DNA of 64,000 nt from Siphonodentalium dalli (taxonomy: Eukaryota > Mollusca > Scaphopoda > Gadilida > Siphonodentaliidae), in NCBI GenBank assembly GCA_032622095.1, contig CP136064.1:141003954-141067953 (forward strand), written 5' to 3'. Shown here piece by piece: positions 1-12,603 of the stretch; position 1 is the first letter of the stretch, and each line of letters starts with the position of its first letter. Under the pieces are notes generated by a model. The model ran no database searches. It was not told the origin of the DNA and worked only from the letters and a program-made list of their open reading frames with translations. A program made the translations under genes and the position numbers.

Positions 1-99
1 CATTCCAATTATCCTGTCATCGTTCAGTTCAATCTGCAACACAACGTTGGCATAATTTTTGTGAAAGAAAATGGCGATACCGCCACTAATACCCCACTA

Positions 100-662
100 A
101 TGGCCATACAGCCCAGGGTTCTATATATACCAATACCCTGCACACTCGGCCATTCATACACTCCAGGCTTGAATATACACCTCACCCATGACAATCATAC
201 ACCAAATATATTACCATACAGTCACTCTGTGTATACCTATTCACTCCAAATTTTGCCAAAGGTCACTCACATATACCTTATATATTTAGCCACACCCATG
301 GCCATACAGCCAATCAAAATATACATATACACCACACCCATAACCATAGTCACTTCAAGTATATACCACCAATGGTCATACAGCCCTTCTCTCTATATAT
401 ATATCAATACCCCACACACTCAGCCATTTATACACTCCAGGATTGAATATACACCTCACACATGACAATCATACACCAAATTTATTACCATACAGTCACT
501 CCTTGTATGCCTATTCACTCCACCATTGGCCAAATGTCACTCCCTGTATACCTAGTCGCCACACCCATGGCCATATAGCCACTCAAGATATCCATATACA
601 CCACACCCATAGCCATCGAGTCACTCCAACTATCAACCCCCTCAATGATATGGTCATACAGC

Positions 663-709
<47 letters not shown>

Positions 710-1253
710 AATACCCTGCACACTCGGCCATTCATACACTCCATGCTTGATTATATACACATCACCCATGACAATCATACACCAAATGTATTTCCATGCA
801 GTCACTCCGTGTATACCTATTCACTCCTCCATTTGGCCATACGGTCTATCATCCCTGTATATATGTACCTATTCGCCACACCCAGCATGGCAATTCAGTC
901 CTTCAATATATACTTATACCCTGTACACACGGTCATTCATGCACTCCAGACTTGCATATACACCTCACCCATGACAATACAGCCACCCAAGGTACAACTG
1001 TGCGTCCCAGACATGACCATACAGTCACTCCATATATACATAAAAACACAGATAACTGTGTAGCTACTCTTGTTTTACACATACACCACATCCAAGTACA
1101 TGTATATACATATTCACCTCGCACATGACCACTCCTTATAGTCCTATGCATCTCACTGTGGACCCCACCCATTACCATATAGCTACTCCATGTATAACTA
1201 TTCACCTCACACCACAACAGACACTCCCTGGCTGCCATTTTGATATACACCAT
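100..1253 (-). repeat. Degenerate satellite core of foldback element F1
   Basis: A degenerate tandem repeat of about 42-45 bp, in the opposite orientation to the copies at 43.3-44.9 kb and 56.0-59.0 kb. On the minus strand each unit reads roughly 'tggtcatgggtgaggtg' followed by 'tatatgtatacatggagtg'. GTATAC recurs in almost every unit. Long frames rich in Tyr, Ile, Thr and His run through on both strands because the period and the lack of stops permit it; they show no protein-like features and are not annotated as genes. Bases 1-99 show nothing recognisable. Confidence 0.8.
667..707. repeat. (TA)n microsatellite inside the satellite
   Basis: An uninterrupted run of about 20 TA dinucleotides within the satellite, probably an expansion of the TATATG/GTATAC part of the unit. 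A shorter TA run occurs at a similar place in the related satellite near 44,048. Confidence 0.9.
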
Positions 1254-1501
1254 ATATTAAGTCAATCATTCATCCATTAAAATTAATTTGTCATATCTGA
1301 GGGGGACCACCCCACCCCCCCTGGCATCCGGCATCCGGCCTAAAATGGGGGGTGGCATCTGGAATACTCCATAACAGAGGGTGGCATCCGGAATACTAAT
1401 TATACCAATTTAACCCATTGTTGCCAATGTTTATAGCTAAAACAACGCATTGGCAGTATCAAATGTGTAATTCATTTGATATTTTACCATATACACTCAT
1501 A

Positions 1502-4500
1502 TTATGCCAAAAAATCCTCAAGAAATCTATTGAACTTGATCTGTCGTCCACTCCTTGTTGATCTGCTTGGTATGACTGGTATATGTACATTTACTTCTTC
1601 GTCTGAGTCAATCTCGCCTGCAAAAAATGAACACTGAGATAAGAAAAATATCCATGTGTAAACTTAACACCAAAATGCCAATCAACCTAACTGTAAGCTG
1701 ATATAATATCTTGAAGAAGTCTGATGGCAACAGTATACAGTACTGTCGAGATCTTATCTTTATGTATATGTTACACACCTATGTAAGTCTACTATATATA
1801 TTATATAATATACACAATCTATAAGTCTACTTTAAATCAAGTCATAGACATATATATGTCATTATTCTTTTATATACACAGGCATAATTATCCACGTATA
1901 TGTCGTATATTATCCATATTATGCCACAATTTTGAATTTGACTCAGTCGAAATACAATATTGGGATACACATTCAACACAATAGAATAATCAAAGTTTTA
2001 TTTGAAAATTTTACTACTAGAATTATAGAACGCATCGGACGTGAAAAGAGGCAAATTTACGTAACATTATTAAAATAATAATTTCATGGGTCACAAGAGT
2101 ATACCACAAAATATAGTTAAGTGTAATACCTGATTCATCCGGCTCGTTAGCTTGATGTCTTTCTGTACACACACTGTCCTCTTGATTATCCAAGGAGGTG
2201 GGACCAGAACACTGAAATAACTCACTGTTCTGTTAAACCATTCATATGATTTGTACAATCTATTACATACACATTCCTAATCAAAATAACGAAAACGCAT
2301 TTTAGTTTGTGCCATAAGTATAACACTGTATTGCAGACATGTTCAATATGGATCACTCAGACTAATGTTAATAATAAAATATTTGCATAATTTGATATTA
2401 AATAAACTGAGAACGTCGACAATTACCAACACTTTAGCATGTTTTTTTTTACAGGTGTAAGTATTATGTTTGTAATCGACTTCAGAGAGCTTTTTATGCG
2501 TCTACAGGTTAAACAAAATACTTTTTTCTGAGCAGAATTAATTTCAATTAATTTCAATTTCAACCTATATGCTTCAGATGTGATCTGACTCTGGCATGTT
2601 ATTTGTGAAGTTGCTTGTGCTTTTAACACCATTTCAGCTAAAAAATAATAACATATTTGATATATCAGTAGCTTACTGTAGAGGGGTGTGGAGAACTTGA
2701 TGTTGTTTGCAGAATCTCTTGATACATCACAGGGTTAGATTCAGGAGTCTGATAGTTGCTATAATAGTTGATGGGCAACGTTCCCGGTTTATCTTTCGTG
2801 AAGGTGTTCCGAACCGTATTTTGGCGAACTTTCTGACCATGGTCCATTCTCCACTGTCGCGTCAATTTCTTTTCTTCCGCTGTCAAATGCACAGAATCCG
2901 GAACTTCAAGTTTCTCCATTTTGATGGCCATGTGCCCGTCGGGTGTAGTGTAATATATTTTCCTACCAGTGAAATACAGGAAGTCTGCTTCGGTCATTTT
3001 TTTCATACTTTCGTGTAGAAGTCTCCCAAATTGTTGGCTGACTTCTAGAACATCTGGCATGTCGGTTTTCATCCGAAGTGTCGAAAAAAGATGTTCACAC
3101 ACCAATGTGAGTAATGCTGATAATTCGATGGAATATTCTCTTGATGTTGAATTGACAATTTTTTTAAGCTGCTTCGTCAAGTGCACCAGCTACATAGTCA
3201 TCTATATCAGCTACAGAGTCGTCCACATCAGCTACCGGGTCAACGGAAAATCCAGGGCCAACAACAGCAGAGCCCGAGTCTACTTCTGTAACACGGTGTT
3301 CTTCGTATTTCTTCTGTGGTTTGTTGTTGTTTTTAAACGCATCTGATAGAGTCATTTGTTTTGTTGTAACTTTCTGCAGCCCTTTTGACACATGGTGTAC
3401 ACATGACTTCACATGCTCTGTAAAAGGAATTATATGAGATATTGAGACATTTTAAAGTTATTATAAAAAAATACATGTATGGCAACCTATTCATGATAAT
3501 TTATTTTGCTAAGTATATGTAGACGGTAAATCCTCATGCCTCGCCTTTTCACAAGGCCTTTGAATTTAAGCCCCGTAATCAACACCGTCACAGATTTCCT
3601 GGCCGTGTTAAACACATCACTGGGAAAACGGTCCCGTTATTTTTTTTAAAGCTAATGCCTGACACAAATATATATTTCTATATAATGGTTAATGCTTATA
3701 AGAAACATATACCTTTACTTAAGTTTCAAATGCATGTGGTCAAGAAATTAGACTGTCCAAAGCAGTGCCAGACAACCCATTTTACCATCACTGATGTTTA
3801 ACGCCCGATGGATCATAAAATGTTTTACATTTGACATAGCAAACAATACTCACTAGATGTCTTGATGTATGAAGCCATGGCAGCCTTTTCCACTGGTAAC
3901 ACAAGTTTAGTCTTACACGGACATGCTACTGTCACTTCATTGATGACAACCATACCAGGGTGTATTTTTGCGATGTCTGAAACATAAACATTAAATCGTC
4001 ATTATATTGCCTAGGCTAATTAAAAGGGCTGATATACTACGTCAAATCAATCCAGCATCGATCAAGTCGGTCACAACTCACAACCTGGTCACAACCAACT
4101 CTGACAGTAATTTTCTTAGATGAGTTGAGAAATAACCGGTGTCTGCTTTAGACTTGTATGGTTATAAATACGGAAGACAAATTTTATAACGAATAGTTAA
4201 ATAGAATCACGATCTACCCCATCCCAATTATGCCCGGTATATACTAATTAGCATTGTGAAGCACTAAGATTATTTATGAAATTGTCTGTGTGTACTCGTA
4301 CCATAATAGCTAACTATAATACGCAACATAAATGTAAATTTACCTAATTTGTGACATAAAATGAATGCGGTACTATTCAATTTTGGTATCTATCTATCAT
4401 ACCTGTCTTGAACTTTGTTAGCACCAACTCATCAACACTATTCCTCTCAATGTTACAAGTTCCGCACGCAATCTCTTGCGGAGTCTTGCCAATCGATTCC

Positions 4501-5586
4501 GTGTTAACCTTTTTCTGTGTTCGTCCACGAGAGCGTTTCCTTTTCTGACCATGGTCAGTCTCTGTCTGGCCATGATCAGGTTTTGTAGTGCTATTGGTGG
4601 CAGTCCGAATTAGTGGTGTAGAAGGAGTGAGAAATCCTTTGATTTCATATAAGAGAACTGAAAAATAAGAGATATGCGACATTTAAAAAAAAATTGACAT
4701 AGCCTTCGGCCACCGTCTGTAATTTTCTGCTATTATGTGGCATTAAATAATTAAATTTCGACATAGCATTCGGCCATCTGTTATTTTCTGATATTATGTG
4801 GCATTTTATAAATTTTGACATGGCCTTCGGTGATCGTCTGTAATTTTCTGATATTATGTGGCATTTTATAAATTTCGACATAGCCTTCGGCCATAGTCTG
4901 TAATTTTCTGATATTATGTGGCATTTTAAAAATTTCGACATAGCCTTCGGTCGTCTGTAATTTTCTGATATTATGTGGCATTTTATAAATTTCGACATAG
5001 CCTTCGGCCAGTCTGTAATTTTCTGATATTATGTGGCATTTTATAAATTTCGACATAGCCTTCGGCCCTAGTCTGTAATTTTCTGATATTATGTGGCATT
5101 TTATAAATTTCGACATAGCCTTCGAACATCGTCTGTAATTTTCAGATATTATGAATTTGTGTGGCATTTTATATATTTGAATTATTTACCTGTAAGCACT
5201 GTAGCCCGTAGGCCATTTCCTGGAAAATAAAAATAATTAATTTTTTGACTTACCAAAGAAAGAATGAGATGTGGGAGTGCTATGCAAATATCCCTTTACG
5301 TTGTTCCATTCCGTCTCCGTGACAAGTCCGTGTCACAGCATAAAAACCTTCCATGGGGGAATTCTGGGTCTGGTTTTAGCCTCTTCAGTGAAATCTTCAT
5401 TTTGAAATTCGCCACACCCAACGATGCGGCCCACTGTGTAACACCGTACTCATTGATGAGGAGGGTTTTTATCTCCGATAACGAAATATTTGTTCCATTT
5501 GCCAGAGACAAACAAAAACTTCTCTGTTCAGGGCGGCGTGATGAACTGAATTCCATCCGGAACGATGCCTCAAATGTGAGCGCCAT
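1502..5586 (-). CDS. Unrecognised ~7-exon gene inside the 5-kb element
   Basis: The exon chain was read by hand on the minus strand: E1 5586-5254, E2 5219-5190 (30 bp), E3 4657-4403, E4 3976-3854, E5 3417-2677, E6 2211-2130, E7 1617-1502 (stop TAA). All six introns have GT donors (GTAAGT, GTAAAT, GTATGA, GTGAGT, GTAAGC, GTATTA) and pyrimidine-rich AG acceptors. Phases fit from E2 to E7 (1,1,1,1,0,1). The start ATG has a good context (AAACATGGCG). The product would be about 560 residues: a basic Lys/Arg-rich stretch in E3; a possible metal site in E4-E5 (CPC, then KHVKSC and VHH); an Asp/Val acidic repeat in E5; and a tail containing RSTRSGRQ. Two frame breaks remain, in E1 (about 5300-5332) and in E5 (about 3170-3190), so this copy may be decayed or the sequence may contain indels. 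I do not recognise the family. Its position filling the element suggests a transposon-encoded or captured gene. Confidence 0.55.
4696..5175. repeat. ~56-60 bp tandem array in intron 2
   Basis: Eight near-identical units containing 'ttctgatattatgtggcatt' then 'ttataaatttcgacatagcc'. Units differ mainly in a short variable stretch after TTCGG and by small indels. The array lies between exon E2 (ends 5190) and exon E3 (starts 4657) of the minus-strand gene, so it is an intronic minisatellite. Units adjoin directly with no unique spacers, so it is not a CRISPR array. Confidence 0.9.
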
Positions 5587-6324
5587 GTTTACTAAGAATT
5601 GAGGTATTGTTTGAATTTCTGGTAAATCAGACGTTTATAGTGGAATATATCCTACGACTGTCGACAAAACAGGTTTACTAGCACTCTGAGACATATGACC
5701 CCCACATAGCAGCAGTATTAAAAGTGTCAATACAATAAAAGATAAAACATACAATAAAATGCTCACCACAATATCACTACAGCGTGGCACAAAGTTAATT
5801 ATTTTGCTCTACACATGTCACAAACTGTATGCAAAGGGTCAACAATTCTCAGAATTGAATAGATATAACAGAAATAATTTAAAGTAATAAGCCAAGATTA
5901 CAGTTATCATTTATGTACAATTATGTTCATTTCCCCTCATGTCCACGTTTCGGGGTTGATGTCATTGGTTTGCGTTTCCGACGAAGTCCTATTTGTAGAT
6001 TGTTATGACCCTAACTGTAGCTCTGGCAGACCACAGAGAATTAAAATTTATTTGACAGAATACATGGCCTTATCAGATCTTATCAGACTTATCAGGATTC
6101 TGCTGCTTGCCAAGGATATTAAATCTCCTCAGTCTGAGGAGAAATTTTGTCGACAGTGGAATGAAAAAAACAACACTAAATAATATCTGTCATTGTAATT
6201 TCGGCATCCGGAATACGAAATATACATGTTTCGGCATCCGGCGTACTGACACTCGGCGTCCGGAATACTCTATATTAACCCCCGGAATCCGGCGTACGAA
6301 AAGGGGGTGGTCCCCCTCATATCT

Positions 6325-7267
6325 CATAAGGTACTGGGACAACCAGAATAGCACATTAATTTTAGTTGTAAGTTGATTAAGTAACATGGTTGAAAACCAT
6401 GCAACAGAGTCACAATTTGCTACATTTTCCGAACAGCAGAGAATAATGTTCGGATATATGTTACCAAATCTGGTTTCCATTTTTAAGCCATCTTGTGTTA
6501 TTTTGTCTACAAAACACTTCAGTGTGACATATTCAAGACAGAATAAAACAATAAGCACCTTTGATACCAACGATTTTGATGCCAAATCTCTGATGGAAAA
6601 ATCCAATAATTCTATTACGTCAGTGGTTAAAATAGTAATAATTAATCAAGGCGCATCAGAAATGTTAGTATTCAATGTATATAAGACAGAATAGTCAATT
6701 TTGTTCATCAGCCACAGCTTGCATTATGATCATCAATGCTTTTGAAATTTTAAAAATAACATGGGTTGGTCGCTTAAGAATGGTCGCAATGACACGTACC
6801 TTCCAACCGTAGAAACTATCCATCCCTATATAATATACACTATGTGATGTGTTGGCATATGTAAAATGTATATCAGATTAACCTACCATCAAATCTTTCC
6901 AAAATGCCATTGAGAAGAGTGCCAAATATACATTTTACTGTCTGGGTAGCTGCATTGCAACGGTTGTTATGGACATTATGATAGGAAACAAGGTTACAAG
7001 TCTTTGTAATTCATCCTATGTCACAAATAGACCTCAAATATACAATTCAAAACAACTAAAGTTGAATGAAATACTGTAATACATCCTTATATATGAGCAT
7101 TTAATACTTTCGGGTAGTTGCCCAGCAACTGTTGCTAAGCAGGGCCAAATCTCGATGGGGTCTATATCTGAAAATGATCAGTTAGGTCCAAGGAACATAT
7201 GTTGTAAGTTTCATGCTTTTATAATTTCTGCAATTCTTACATTTCCATGCACCGAGCACCCGGACTA
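6325..7267. repeat. Right arm of F1
   Basis: Matches the F2 arm at 45.2-45.65 kb ('ggtactgggacaaccag', 'cagagaataatgttcgga') and the F3 arms at 49.4-49.75 kb (inverted) and 59.8-60.38 kb (direct). It carries an X-box-like palindrome GTTGCCCAGCAAC at 7117-7129. Short open frames here, on either strand, are not conserved between copies and are not coding. Confidence 0.7.
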
Positions 7268-9852
7268 CACACAGAAGTATGATATATTGGGAAATAACTT
7301 ATTTTAAGTTTAATGGCCTATATCTCGTGACTGCCTTGTCGGTTTCAATAATAACGCAGTTCTCCATGTTGCATATAAGCTACAGATTATTTAAGAGTAA
7401 AAATAACGTATTCAGAACTGATATATGAAATATTTGGGCAGAAAATATATGACACGATATGAAAAAAGCTAATATTTTGATCAATGACCTTTGTGTATGA
7501 CCTTGACCTCTAGAGATGAAATCCCAAAAGCCAAAAGAAAGCCCACCATGGGTTTCACCCCATATCAATGCAAATATAGAGTTACTGCTTTAAACTTTCT
7601 AGTTGTAGACCATTATAGGCATATACTTTTTATACTGGCCAAAACACCCTCTGTTGCCATGGAAAACAAATTTTGCACACTAAGCTACGTACACTGCCAC
7701 AGTGCGCCCCAGCACTCAGATAAACTTCAGATAATAAGCTTTGAGAAAAATGTTGATAGAATTTGCCCACCAAAATGGTACCATTCTCGGTCCTGGCTCA
7801 TGGACTACATGTCTGTCATTCTAAAAATGGTACCTGTTAAATATTCGAGGTCATGTAGACATCAATTAGCTCCATGAACTATATATACTGTACAGTATTC
7901 AATATGAACGCAGTTATTCATCTGTAGCCAAGAAAGCATTCGTCTTGTAAAAAAAAAAATTGCAAAACAAAACCGGAAATAAACGTTTTCTTTTTCCGAA
8001 AATGGGAATGAGAGACGAAACAAAAGTTTCATTCCCACCGGGGGAGGGGGATGGCAATTATATTTTAGTATTGTTATTGGTCTATCGATGATTGGCTGTG
8101 CAGTCTAGATATATAACCTCATTTGATCATTGATTCTCACGTGTCATATTCGCTTTTGAAAAGATGTCTTAAAAAGTTGAAATGGGAGAGGAAGCGGCAG
8201 CGATATGTTTGTTCTATGTGCCTGCAAAATCTTGGATACAATTTTGAGTCGGTCATTGACCCTGTCCGCGCATTTATATTGTGCTTTGTAAACTGGCGTT
8301 GTGTCTTGTAACTACACAAGTTCTGATAACGTTGTACCGGTACCAATATATTTAATTGTCATTGAGACTGAAGAAAAACCCTTATGAGAAGGCTGTTCCC
8401 GGGACTGGTCAAAATTGACACATTGGATGATGCCCGGTCTTGATAATGATATATCACATTCTTTTTGTCCTATTGAGAATCTGAATTATCGGCACATGTA
8501 GAAGCTTTCCTCTCGCTGTCCCATGTACCTCAGGCTGGAGAAGACGTCATCAAGGATTGGTTACACCTGATGGTAACATTGATAACTGCATTATGTCTGT
8601 TAAGGCCAACTGTCGTCTCACTATATATGGTGAAATGCAGCCGCACATGAGCTACACAATTAATCAAGACATTGTGTCGATAGAGAAGATATCTCTAAAT
8701 TTGAGTTTTCAGACCAGCTTGGTCTAACCCTGCCTCATGCACGATTGAGAGTTTTCACCAGAGAACCAAGACTCTGAGCAGTGTATAGGTATATGTTCCT
8801 ACCGAGCCCATGTATGCTGCTGCCTGGCAACATAAAAGCAATATTATTATGGGCCGGGGTTCGAATCCCACCCAATCCCAAAAAAATTTGCACTGTCTCA
8901 AAAATTTAATTTGCTTCTAAAAATAGGCGTCTGGTGTGTTGTATAGTCCCAAGCATGTTCAAAGAGCAATGCTCGGCATGTTTCGGAGGCATAAAATATA
9001 ACATTGCTACTGTGCTAAATCTCCTATATAAAAGCAATATGTTTCGGCTGTGAGTGTATATATGAACCTTAATTGTAGGTAACCCATAACAGAAGGGCCG
9101 TGTAGTTGAATTGGCATTTTAATACATAATATAGCTGTTCAATAATAAAAACAAATCTCGGCCACTGGCCTTCCTCAGCGATGATATACTGAGTGTATAT
9201 TTTCTTATGTATCACTCGTCGAGTATATAGTAGCATTGAAATCATGTTTCATATTGGCAATGCACTTGTATATTATCTCAGCTAATTAAGGAATATTTAA
9301 GAATTCTTCTGCGTCCTTTAATTAATTGACACAGGAAAAAGAGCTGGTATTTTTATGAAACTGGGATCATTTCTATTCAAACAGTAAGGATAAGCCAAGA
9401 TTAGATACCTCTATACCTTCAAAATTAAGCGCATCGGCTCCAAGCAGTCGTATAAGAAAACCACTGTAGGTGCGATTGCAGGAGCTTTTCTTTGCTGAAT
9501 TTTGTATATATATATATAATCCATATCAAATTCCCGCATATTAGATATATGAGGACTATAGAGATTGTATTGTATCGCTCTTCTTCGGCCTTTTTGTCAG
9601 AATCAAAATCTCTCATGTCAGAGTTTTCAGGTATACTACTGCATCATAATCATCTCGCTCTCCATCGGCCTTTCACCACGATTTGAGCGTTGTTCTGATT
9701 CTACATCAGATTCAGTTACCATCCGAGTGTAAACTCGACGAAGTCCTATATCTAGGCCCAGACGCACTAGCAATGTGGACTGTCCCTTTTCTTCGTTAGT
9801 CTTCAAGGGAATGATTCTGCTGAGCTACCAGCCCGAGAATAAGTCTGTGTAT
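7268..9852. other. No gene recognised; dispersed repeat fragments
   Basis: Flank between F1 and the hAT element. It contains a purine-rich GGGGGAGGGGG patch (8039-8050), a GTTGCCATGGAAAAC X-box-like site near 7652, a (TA)n stretch near 9510 and a B-box-like GGTTCGAATCC near 8866 that lacks a matching A box. Short frames occur on both strands, but none has a family signature or convincing splice context. Confidence 0.5.
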
Positions 9853-9860
9853 AGTCTATA

Positions 9861-9950
9861 TAGGGCCCGGTGAATCGGCCTTTTTTCGTTCGGATCGAAT
9901 CTCGAATCGAATCGGCCGAATGATATCGAATCGAATCAAATCATAGAAAA
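9861..9950 (+). repeat. hAT left terminal and subterminal repeats
   Basis: TAGGGCCCGG followed by repeated TCGAATC/GAATCGAAT motifs, mirrored at the right end. The AGTCTATA duplication lies immediately outside. Confidence 0.8.
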
Positions 9951-10021
9951 CCTGAGTTCAATTACTGGGACAAATTTATAGTGAATAAACATCGATTTTA
10001 TGAATAAAAGTTACAAACTAT

Positions 10022-10430
10022 GGTGACACTCCACAGTTTGAACAGGTAGGGGCCCAGAAATAGGGGGCACATAGATTCATTGAAATTTATCTGGATTATG
10101 ATCCCACACCATATAGACAATATATATATGACTGAAATTAGTACAGAATAGGCATTCAGAATTTGATCCATAAATTCCATAATATATGGGCTATCAAGAG
10201 TTATGTCCCTTGATCTTTTGATCGAAAATGTGATTTTTATTCAAAAAATGACCAAAATATTGCATTTTCATACCCACGGGGCACGAATTCCAGATTTTTT
10301 CAAGCATGGTCACCTATGTTGGTTCAAAGGCCTCTGGCTTCCAACATCAATGTGAAAAAATTTCAAACTTTCGCCATTTACAATTCCAGAAAATCAATTT
10401 TTAATGCAGATGACAAATTTTGGGTGCTAA
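10022..10430 (+). mobile_element. Truncated copy of the GGTGACAC TTAA-type element
   Basis: Begins GGTGACACTCCACAGTTT and follows the copies at 20.4, 22.0 and 25.0 kb through 'gggtgctaa', then diverges at 10431 and lacks the right end. No TTAA lies at its left edge. It sits just inside the hAT left terminus. Confidence 0.75.
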
Positions 10431-11440
10431 ACAAGACAGTCAATGACTGTGGGGTCGCTCACCAGACTGCAAAGACTGATAAGACTGGGACTCTGGAGAC
10501 CACAACAGTCAGAACTTTTCATAATCACTTTAAAAGAAGTAGATATCTAAGGGGTCATCTCAAAACTACTATCGGGATCCCGATAGATATCCCGATAGGA
10601 TTCCGATAACTCAAAACTATCTTCTAAATTTCCCGATAGATTCCGATAGAGCGGTCATCATTTCCCGAAAATATTCCGATACCGCATCTAAATATTCCGA
10701 TAACACGCTGATTTCCCGAAAATTTCCCGAAAACTTTCCGAAAGTAATGTACGTAATGTACGTGAAAGCGTATTACCAACTTTCCGATAATTTACCCATT
10801 TATTTCAAGAACAATTAGGCCTATGTCTGTTTTGATAATCGACGAATCGAGCATGCTGTTTTGTTTATGTTTCCGGTTCTATTTGTTGTCATTACTTTTG
10901 GATTCGTCCACAGCCTCCTTCGTAAGCATATTTTTATTGGGGTGGAAGCTTGTTTAAAAGAATTAAAACTCTACACGTTTCAAGTTTTGATTCCAAGTTA
11001 TTAAATTGTCCATTGAATTCTTTTTGCATATTATTCATACAGCACATATATCATAGAAACGCTCTGAAGGAAACATAAAAAGAAATGGTTTCATAAAGGT
11101 AGTATCCCTTCAACAGTAGCAATAGACTGTTCCAAAGTGAACGTGATCAAAAATTGAAATATATATTTGATAAAACTCTTTTGGCCCTAGAAATGTTCTC
11201 AAATAAAACTGTCATTTGATTTGATTTTTTCCCTCATTCATCACAAGATCATATGAATAATATTTTATTTTAATACACTGAGTGAGCAATTTTGAGAATT
11301 CAATAAAGTTTTGATAAAAAAGTTTGACAACACTTTCGATTTTCTCTTCAGTTACACGTCCCAACATCACACCAATTCAGCCCAATATTGTGGGCACGGG
11401 GATTGCCTGGATTAGTACCAAAATAAATTATGTTGTTAAA

Positions 11441-12383
11441 GCGCATTGACAAATACATAATCTTGAGTATATTCTCCACACTTTATTATCGAAAAATACA
11501 AAGGAATGGACACATGATTCAATCCAAATTGTTTATTTAAAAAACACTCCCGCTAAGAAACCCCCACTGATGACGTGCGCAAAAAATATGTTCCTACAGT
11601 AAACACGTGTTGTTGGAAATTGGGGCGCACAATGGGGACTCATTTATCATGGCTATATCTATTACCCATTCGGTAATTCATAAATGACATTCATTGCAAA
11701 TTCAAACAGAATATATCTTAGATTTAGTATTACTATCAATTGACCATTTATCGAATGTTGTCATTGAACTTATTGATCAGCTGATGACGATGAAAAAATC
11801 TAGGAACCTTGTCGACTTCATAGCAGCAATGATAAAATACTGTAGCACAAATTTATGTGCATCGGCCGTTTTGTTCTCTCGTTTGATTAATAACATTATT
11901 ATTCTGCGCGCATTGACAATTACATAATCTTGAGTATATTCTCCACAATGTAATCTAAAAATACAAAGGAATGGACACACGATTCAATCCAAATGGTTTA
12001 TTTAAAAAACACTCCCGCCAAAAAAGATCAAGAAATGCCCACTGATAACGAGCGCAGAAATTTGTACCTGCGAACACGTGGTGTTGGAATGTGGGGCGCA
12101 CAATGGGGACTGTCATCTATCATGGCTATGTCTATTAGCCATTCGGTAATAAATAAATGACATTCATTGCAAATTCAAACATAATATATCTTAGATTTAG
12201 TGTTAGTATCAATTGACCATTTATCGAGTGTTTCCATTGAACTTATTGATCAGCTGATGACGATGAAAACACATCGGAACCTTGCCGACGTCAGCGCAAC
12301 AATAATAAAATACTGTATAGCACAAATGTGCATCGATCGGCCCGTTTTGTTCTCTCGTTTGATTAATAAAATTATTGTTCTCC
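11441..12383. repeat. Two ~470-bp tandem units
   Basis: Units 11441-11907 and 11908-12383 both begin 'gcgcattgacaa' and share 'cttgagtatattctccac', 'aaaaaacactcccgc' and 'cttattgatcagctgatga'. Short open frames run in parallel through both units, reflecting the duplication rather than coding. The units lie inside the TAA-flanked element. Confidence 0.85.
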
Positions 12384-12603
12384 GCGCATTAACACTGCCA
12401 AATACTCAAGTAAATTGGCCATATCATGATGTGAAAAATCGAAGAAATGACATTGTATAACATTAGTTACTTTTATTTGAACACAAGAGTTCACGAGACA
12501 AACGCGGCTATTTTTAAATTGAAAGTGCGGAAATCAATTCCGAATAGTGCTGCATTTACCCCGAATTACTTATCGGAACTGTCTTGTCATTTTATATTGA
12601 ATA

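Larger units (their letters stand above)
1299..6318. mobile_element. 5.0-kb gene-bearing TIR element with 6-bp target duplication
   Basis: The ends are inverted repeats: GAGGGGGACCACCCC at 1299 and GGGGTGGTCCCCCTC ending at 6318. Both are flanked by ATATCT (1293-1298 and 6319-6324). The related foldback copy near 45.2 kb keeps the unoccupied site: 'aatttgtc', six bases GTGCAT, then 'cataaggt'. Both flanks of this insertion align to it. This supports a 6-bp duplication and defines the element independently. Subterminal regions on both sides carry repeated CGGCATCCGGAATAC-like motifs (1320-1405 and 6198-6300). It holds one multi-exon minus-strand gene. No recognisable DDE, RNase H-like or YR recombinase domain is visible. 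Six-base duplications are known for a few superfamilies (Maverick/Polinton, some IS3EU or Dada-like), but none is assigned here. Confidence 0.75.
1..7267. mobile_element. Foldback element F1, partial (satellite core plus right arm)
   Basis: The left end is outside the window. Visible are the satellite core (about 100-1253), a short arm piece (1254-1298), the inserted 5-kb element (1299-6318) and the continuing right arm (6319-7267). The arm from 6325 on matches 45.2-45.65 kb (F2), and 6735-7267 matches 59.8-60.38 kb (F3), including the outermost block that ends in GGACTA. The terminus at 7267 reads 'gagcacccggacta', a variant of the F3 end 'aagcgcctggacta'. No transposase is visible. The 3' flank starts CAC; the matching left duplication cannot be checked. 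Confidence 0.65.

Noticed and set aside
61-1253. Several 90-200 codon frames on both strands
   Set aside because: They follow the 42-45 bp satellite, consist of Tyr/Ile/His/Thr repeats in all frames, and have no domain or splice context.
2423-2632. 69-codon minus-strand frame as an exon of the 5-kb element gene
   Set aside because: Splicing from the 2677 donor to the acceptor in front of it gives an early stop; the exon at 2211-2130 fits phase and splice sites better.
4696-5175. Possible CRISPR-like array
   Set aside because: Units are directly adjacent with no unique spacers, and the context is a eukaryotic intron.
7491-7877. 128-codon plus-strand frame
   Set aside because: Begins in repeat-like sequence near an X-box-like site; no family signature or splice support.
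8800-8890. Possible tRNA or tRNA-derived SINE (GGTTCGAATCC B box)
   Set aside because: No A box at the right distance and no cloverleaf could be drawn.
9790-9845. tRNA-like 'ggtagctcagcag' on the minus strand
   Set aside because: No T-arm or acceptor stem partner follows at the expected distance.
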